From assembly GCF_003697785.1 (NCBI RefSeq), contig NZ_QOKZ01000010.1, positions 1 to 64,000 of the forward strand: a stretch of 64,000 nt of DNA, written 5' to 3'. The stretch comes from Paracoccus alkanivorans. Its GTDB lineage: Bacteria > Pseudomonadota > Alphaproteobacteria > Rhodobacterales > Rhodobacteraceae. Numbering within the stretch: the first letter of the stretch is position 1; each line of letters begins with the position of its first letter. The notes beneath the pieces are model-generated. The model had not been told where the DNA came from. It was given only the letters and a program-made list of their open reading frames with translations, and did not search any database. This document shows, piece after piece, positions 62,118 through 64,000 of this stretch. A program made the translations under genes and the position numbers.

Positions 62118-62205
62118 CGGCTGATTGTTCGCGACGCTGCCGAGGCCGGAAACACGCTCGAACCGCAATTCAGGAAAGCCGGTCACGGACCGGCAACGGA
62201 AAGCC

Positions 62206-62712
62206 ATGTTCAAAGCACTGAATGATAATGCCGAACGTTGGGCGCTGCTGATCTTCTATCTCATGCTGGTCGCAACGATGACCATAGAGGTGATCCGCCG
62301 CGAACTGTTCGCCTACTCATCGATCTGGGGCGAAGAGGTGGTCAGATATTGCTTCATCTACCTGTGCTGGATCGGTGCCGCCGCCGCAGTCCGGGAGCGG
62401 GCGCATATCCGTATCGATGTGCTTTTGAATTACCTGCCACCGCGCGGCAAGGCGCTGATCTACATCTTTGGCGATCTCGTGACCCTTGCCCTTGCCCTGC
62501 TGGCGCTCTGGCTGTCGATCGAGACGGTTCAGGTATCATCGAAATTCGGCTCGGTAAGCCATGGGCTTCGCGTGTCGATGGTGTGGTTCCTGATGGCGGT
62601 GCCGATCGGTTTCTCGCTGATGATTTTTCGTCTTCTGCAATCCCTCTGCCGGGACCTTCACGATCTGCGTGCGGGCCGTCCGGTCTATGAGGGCGAACGC
62701 CTGTTCGAGTGA
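62206..62712 (+). CDS. TRAP transporter small permease DctQ
   Basis: A 168-residue protein with four membrane helices. EVIRRELFAYSSIWGEEVVR and YLCWIGAAAAVRERAHIRID are the DctQ pattern. The start chosen is the ATG at 62206 with GGAAAG upstream; earlier codons lack hydrophobic character. It is 9 bases before the next gene, the large permease. Confidence 0.88.
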   Translation: MFKALNDNAERWALLIFYLMLVATMTIEVIRRELFAYSSIWGEEVVRYCFIYLCWIGAAAAVRERAHIRIDVLLNYLPPRGKALIYIFGDLVTLALALLALWLSIETVQVSSKFGSVSHGLRVSMVWFLMAVPIGFSLMIFRLLQSLCRDLHDLRAGRPVYEGERLFE

Positions 62713-62721
62713 GGTCCCGGG

Positions 62722-64000
62722 ATGCTTTGGCAACATATGGAACAGGGTGCGGTCGCACTGGACTGGACCTTTTATCTCCCGATGGCGGTTTTCGTCATCC
62801 TGGTGGCGCTGGCGGTTCCGGTCTGGGTGGCGATCGGCGCAGCATCAGTGCTGCTCTTGCTGGCCTCAGGGGTTCTGCCACTATCGCTGGTGGGTGAGGG
62901 GCTTTTCTCGGGCATCGATCACTTTGCGTTGACTGCAATCCCGCTGTTCATCCTTACCGGTGACGTGCTGGTCAGGACGGGCCTCAGCCGCAAGTTCCTG
63001 GACGTGGCCGAGGCATTGACCAACTGGACGCGGGGCGGTTTCGGCTCTGCCACGGTTCTGGTCTGCGGAATGTTTTCGGCGATTTCGGGCTCTGACGCCG
63101 CGGGTGCCGCGGCAGTGGGGCGCATGACGATCGCCCGTCTCGTGGAAAGCGGTTATCCCCGGCCCTATGCCTGTGCGCTGGTGGCGGCGGGGGCCTGCAC
63201 AGGGATCCTGATCCCGCCCTCGATCGCCTATATCGTCATCGGGCTCGTCCTGGGCATTTCGGCTTCAACATTGTTCCAGGCGGCACTGATCCCCGGACTG
63301 ATCATTCTGCTCTCGATCCTGTTGACCAACACCATTATCAACCGGCGCTACGCCTATGAACAGGGAGCCGCACTGAGTTTTGACGAGTGGCTTGCCAATC
63401 TGGGCCGCGCACTGGCGAATGGCTGGTATGCCTTCATCGTGCCGGGTGCGATCTTCTGGGGTATCTTCAGCGGGCAACTGACCCCGACCGAGGCGGGCGC
63501 GACCGCCGTGACGATCACCGTCATCCTGGGCTTCGTCATGGGGACGCTGCGCCTGTCCGACTTCCCTTCGATGATGGTCAGTTCGGCAAAGGTGAATGGC
63601 GTCATCGTGCCGATCATTGCCATGTCCCTGCCGCTGGCGCAGGCGCTGTCTGCAATGGGGGTGCCGCAGGGTTTCGTCTATACCATGACCAGTTTCAGCA
63701 ATGAGCCCTGGATTCTGATCCTCTCGATGATCCTGATCCTGATCGCCGCCGGCTGCGTGATGGAGACGACGCCGAATATCGTGATCCTCGCGCCGTTGCT
63801 GAAGCCCCTGGCCGACAATATCGGCATGAACGATATCCAGTTCTGCGTGATGATGATCACCGCCCTGGGTGTCGGCTTCATAACGCCGCCGCTTGGCCTG
63901 AACCTGTTCGTCGTCAGCGGGCTGACCGGCGAGTCCGTCCTGAAGATATCTGTCCGCGCGATCCCTTTTGTCCTGTTCATGCTGATCGTCGTTCTGCTGA
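62722..64000 (+). CDS. TRAP transporter large permease DctM, C-terminus beyond window
   Basis: The first 426 codons of the large permease; the frame is still open at base 64000. About eleven membrane helices are visible. Hallmarks include LTAIPLFILTGDVLVRTGLS, GSATVLVCGMFSAISGSDAA and GACTGILIPPSIAYIVIGLV, and the closing GFITPPLGLNLFVVSGLTG. Only the last few residues should be missing. It completes the LacI-controlled TRAP operon, 9 bases from dctQ. Confidence 0.92.
   Translation, partial: MLWQHMEQGAVALDWTFYLPMAVFVILVALAVPVWVAIGAASVLLLLASGVLPLSLVGEGLFSGIDHFALTAIPLFILTGDVLVRTGLSRKFLDVAEALTNWTRGGFGSATVLVCGMFSAISGSDAAGAAAVGRMTIARLVESGYPRPYACALVAAGACTGILIPPSIAYIVIGLVLGISASTLFQAALIPGLIILLSILLTNTIINRRYAYEQGAALSFDEWLANLGRALANGWYAFIVPGAIFWGIFSGQLTPTEAGATAVTITVILGFVMGTLRLSDFPSMMVSSAKVNGVIVPIIAMSLPLAQALSAMGVPQGFVYTMTSFSNEPWILILSMILILIAAGCVMETTPNIVILAPLLKPLADNIGMNDIQFCVMMITALGVGFITPPLGLNLFVVSGLTGESVLKISVRAIPFVLFMLIVVLL

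Overview
The window reads as chromosomal DNA of a high-GC alphaproteobacterium of the Rhodobacterales, most likely Paracoccus or a close relative. This is inferred from gene content: an Mcl1-type malyl-CoA lyase, PstA with a long N-terminal extension, an opgG-opgH-opgC glucan operon, a TIGR02186-type protein beside a TauE/SafE permease, an Anbu peptidase, and many TRAP transporters and SDR enzymes. No sequence search could be run. I see no rRNA, tRNA, CRISPR array, insertion sequence or phage gene. Coding density is high, and many adjacent genes overlap by 1 to 4 bases.

Layout. 1-2.1 kb: the 5' part of purU, a DUF305 protein and a sulfotransferase-like gene. 2.3-8.3 kb: a phosphate regulon (pstSCAB-phoU-phoB) with Pho-box repeats before pstS and a strong hairpin between pstS and pstC; no phoR is present. 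8.7-14.3 kb: a divergent PCMT-like methyltransferase coupled to a TolC protein, an acidic unknown protein, then on the minus strand surE-pcm-nlpD. 14.4-20.4 kb: a TauE/SafE permease with its TIGR02186 partner, malyl-CoA lyase, a D-amino-acid aminotransferase, a TM2 protein, an SDR protein lacking the usual catalytic Tyr/Lys, and rpe. 20.5-27.3 kb: a regulatory and transport locus with a LuxR-type response regulator, a FIST sensor protein and a hybrid histidine kinase, all overlapping, then two small exported proteins; a NitT/TauT-type ABC transporter is encoded divergently. It resembles FlhSR/RfdRS-type control loci of C1 metabolism, but that link is inferred.

27.3-34.1 kb: malic enzyme (MaeB type), an MFS transporter, an exported hydratase-fold protein, a stand-alone Anbu peptidase and a LysR regulator. 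34.1-39.6 kb: one catabolic operon on the minus strand (split transketolase, SDR dehydrogenase, TRAP transporter). 39.8-46.4 kb: an AraC regulator, hydantoinase/oxoprolinase subunits HyuA and HyuB, and an NCS1 permease, which together look like uptake and ATP-dependent opening of a cyclic amide. 46.6-52.7 kb: UDP-galactopyranose mutase and the osmoregulated periplasmic glucan genes opgC, opgH and opgG. 52.8-59.6 kb: ptsP, lysC, a DUF1178 protein, waaA with a possible small upstream gene, and a glutathionyl-hydroquinone reductase. 59.6-64 kb: a LacI regulator divergent from a second TRAP operon (small membrane protein, DctP, DctQ, DctM running off the window), with two near-identical palindromic operators between them.

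The best candidates for something not yet described are the FIST/kinase/regulator/ABC locus, the split-transketolase TRAP operon, the exported hydratase-fold protein and the LacI-controlled TRAP operon with its extra small membrane protein.
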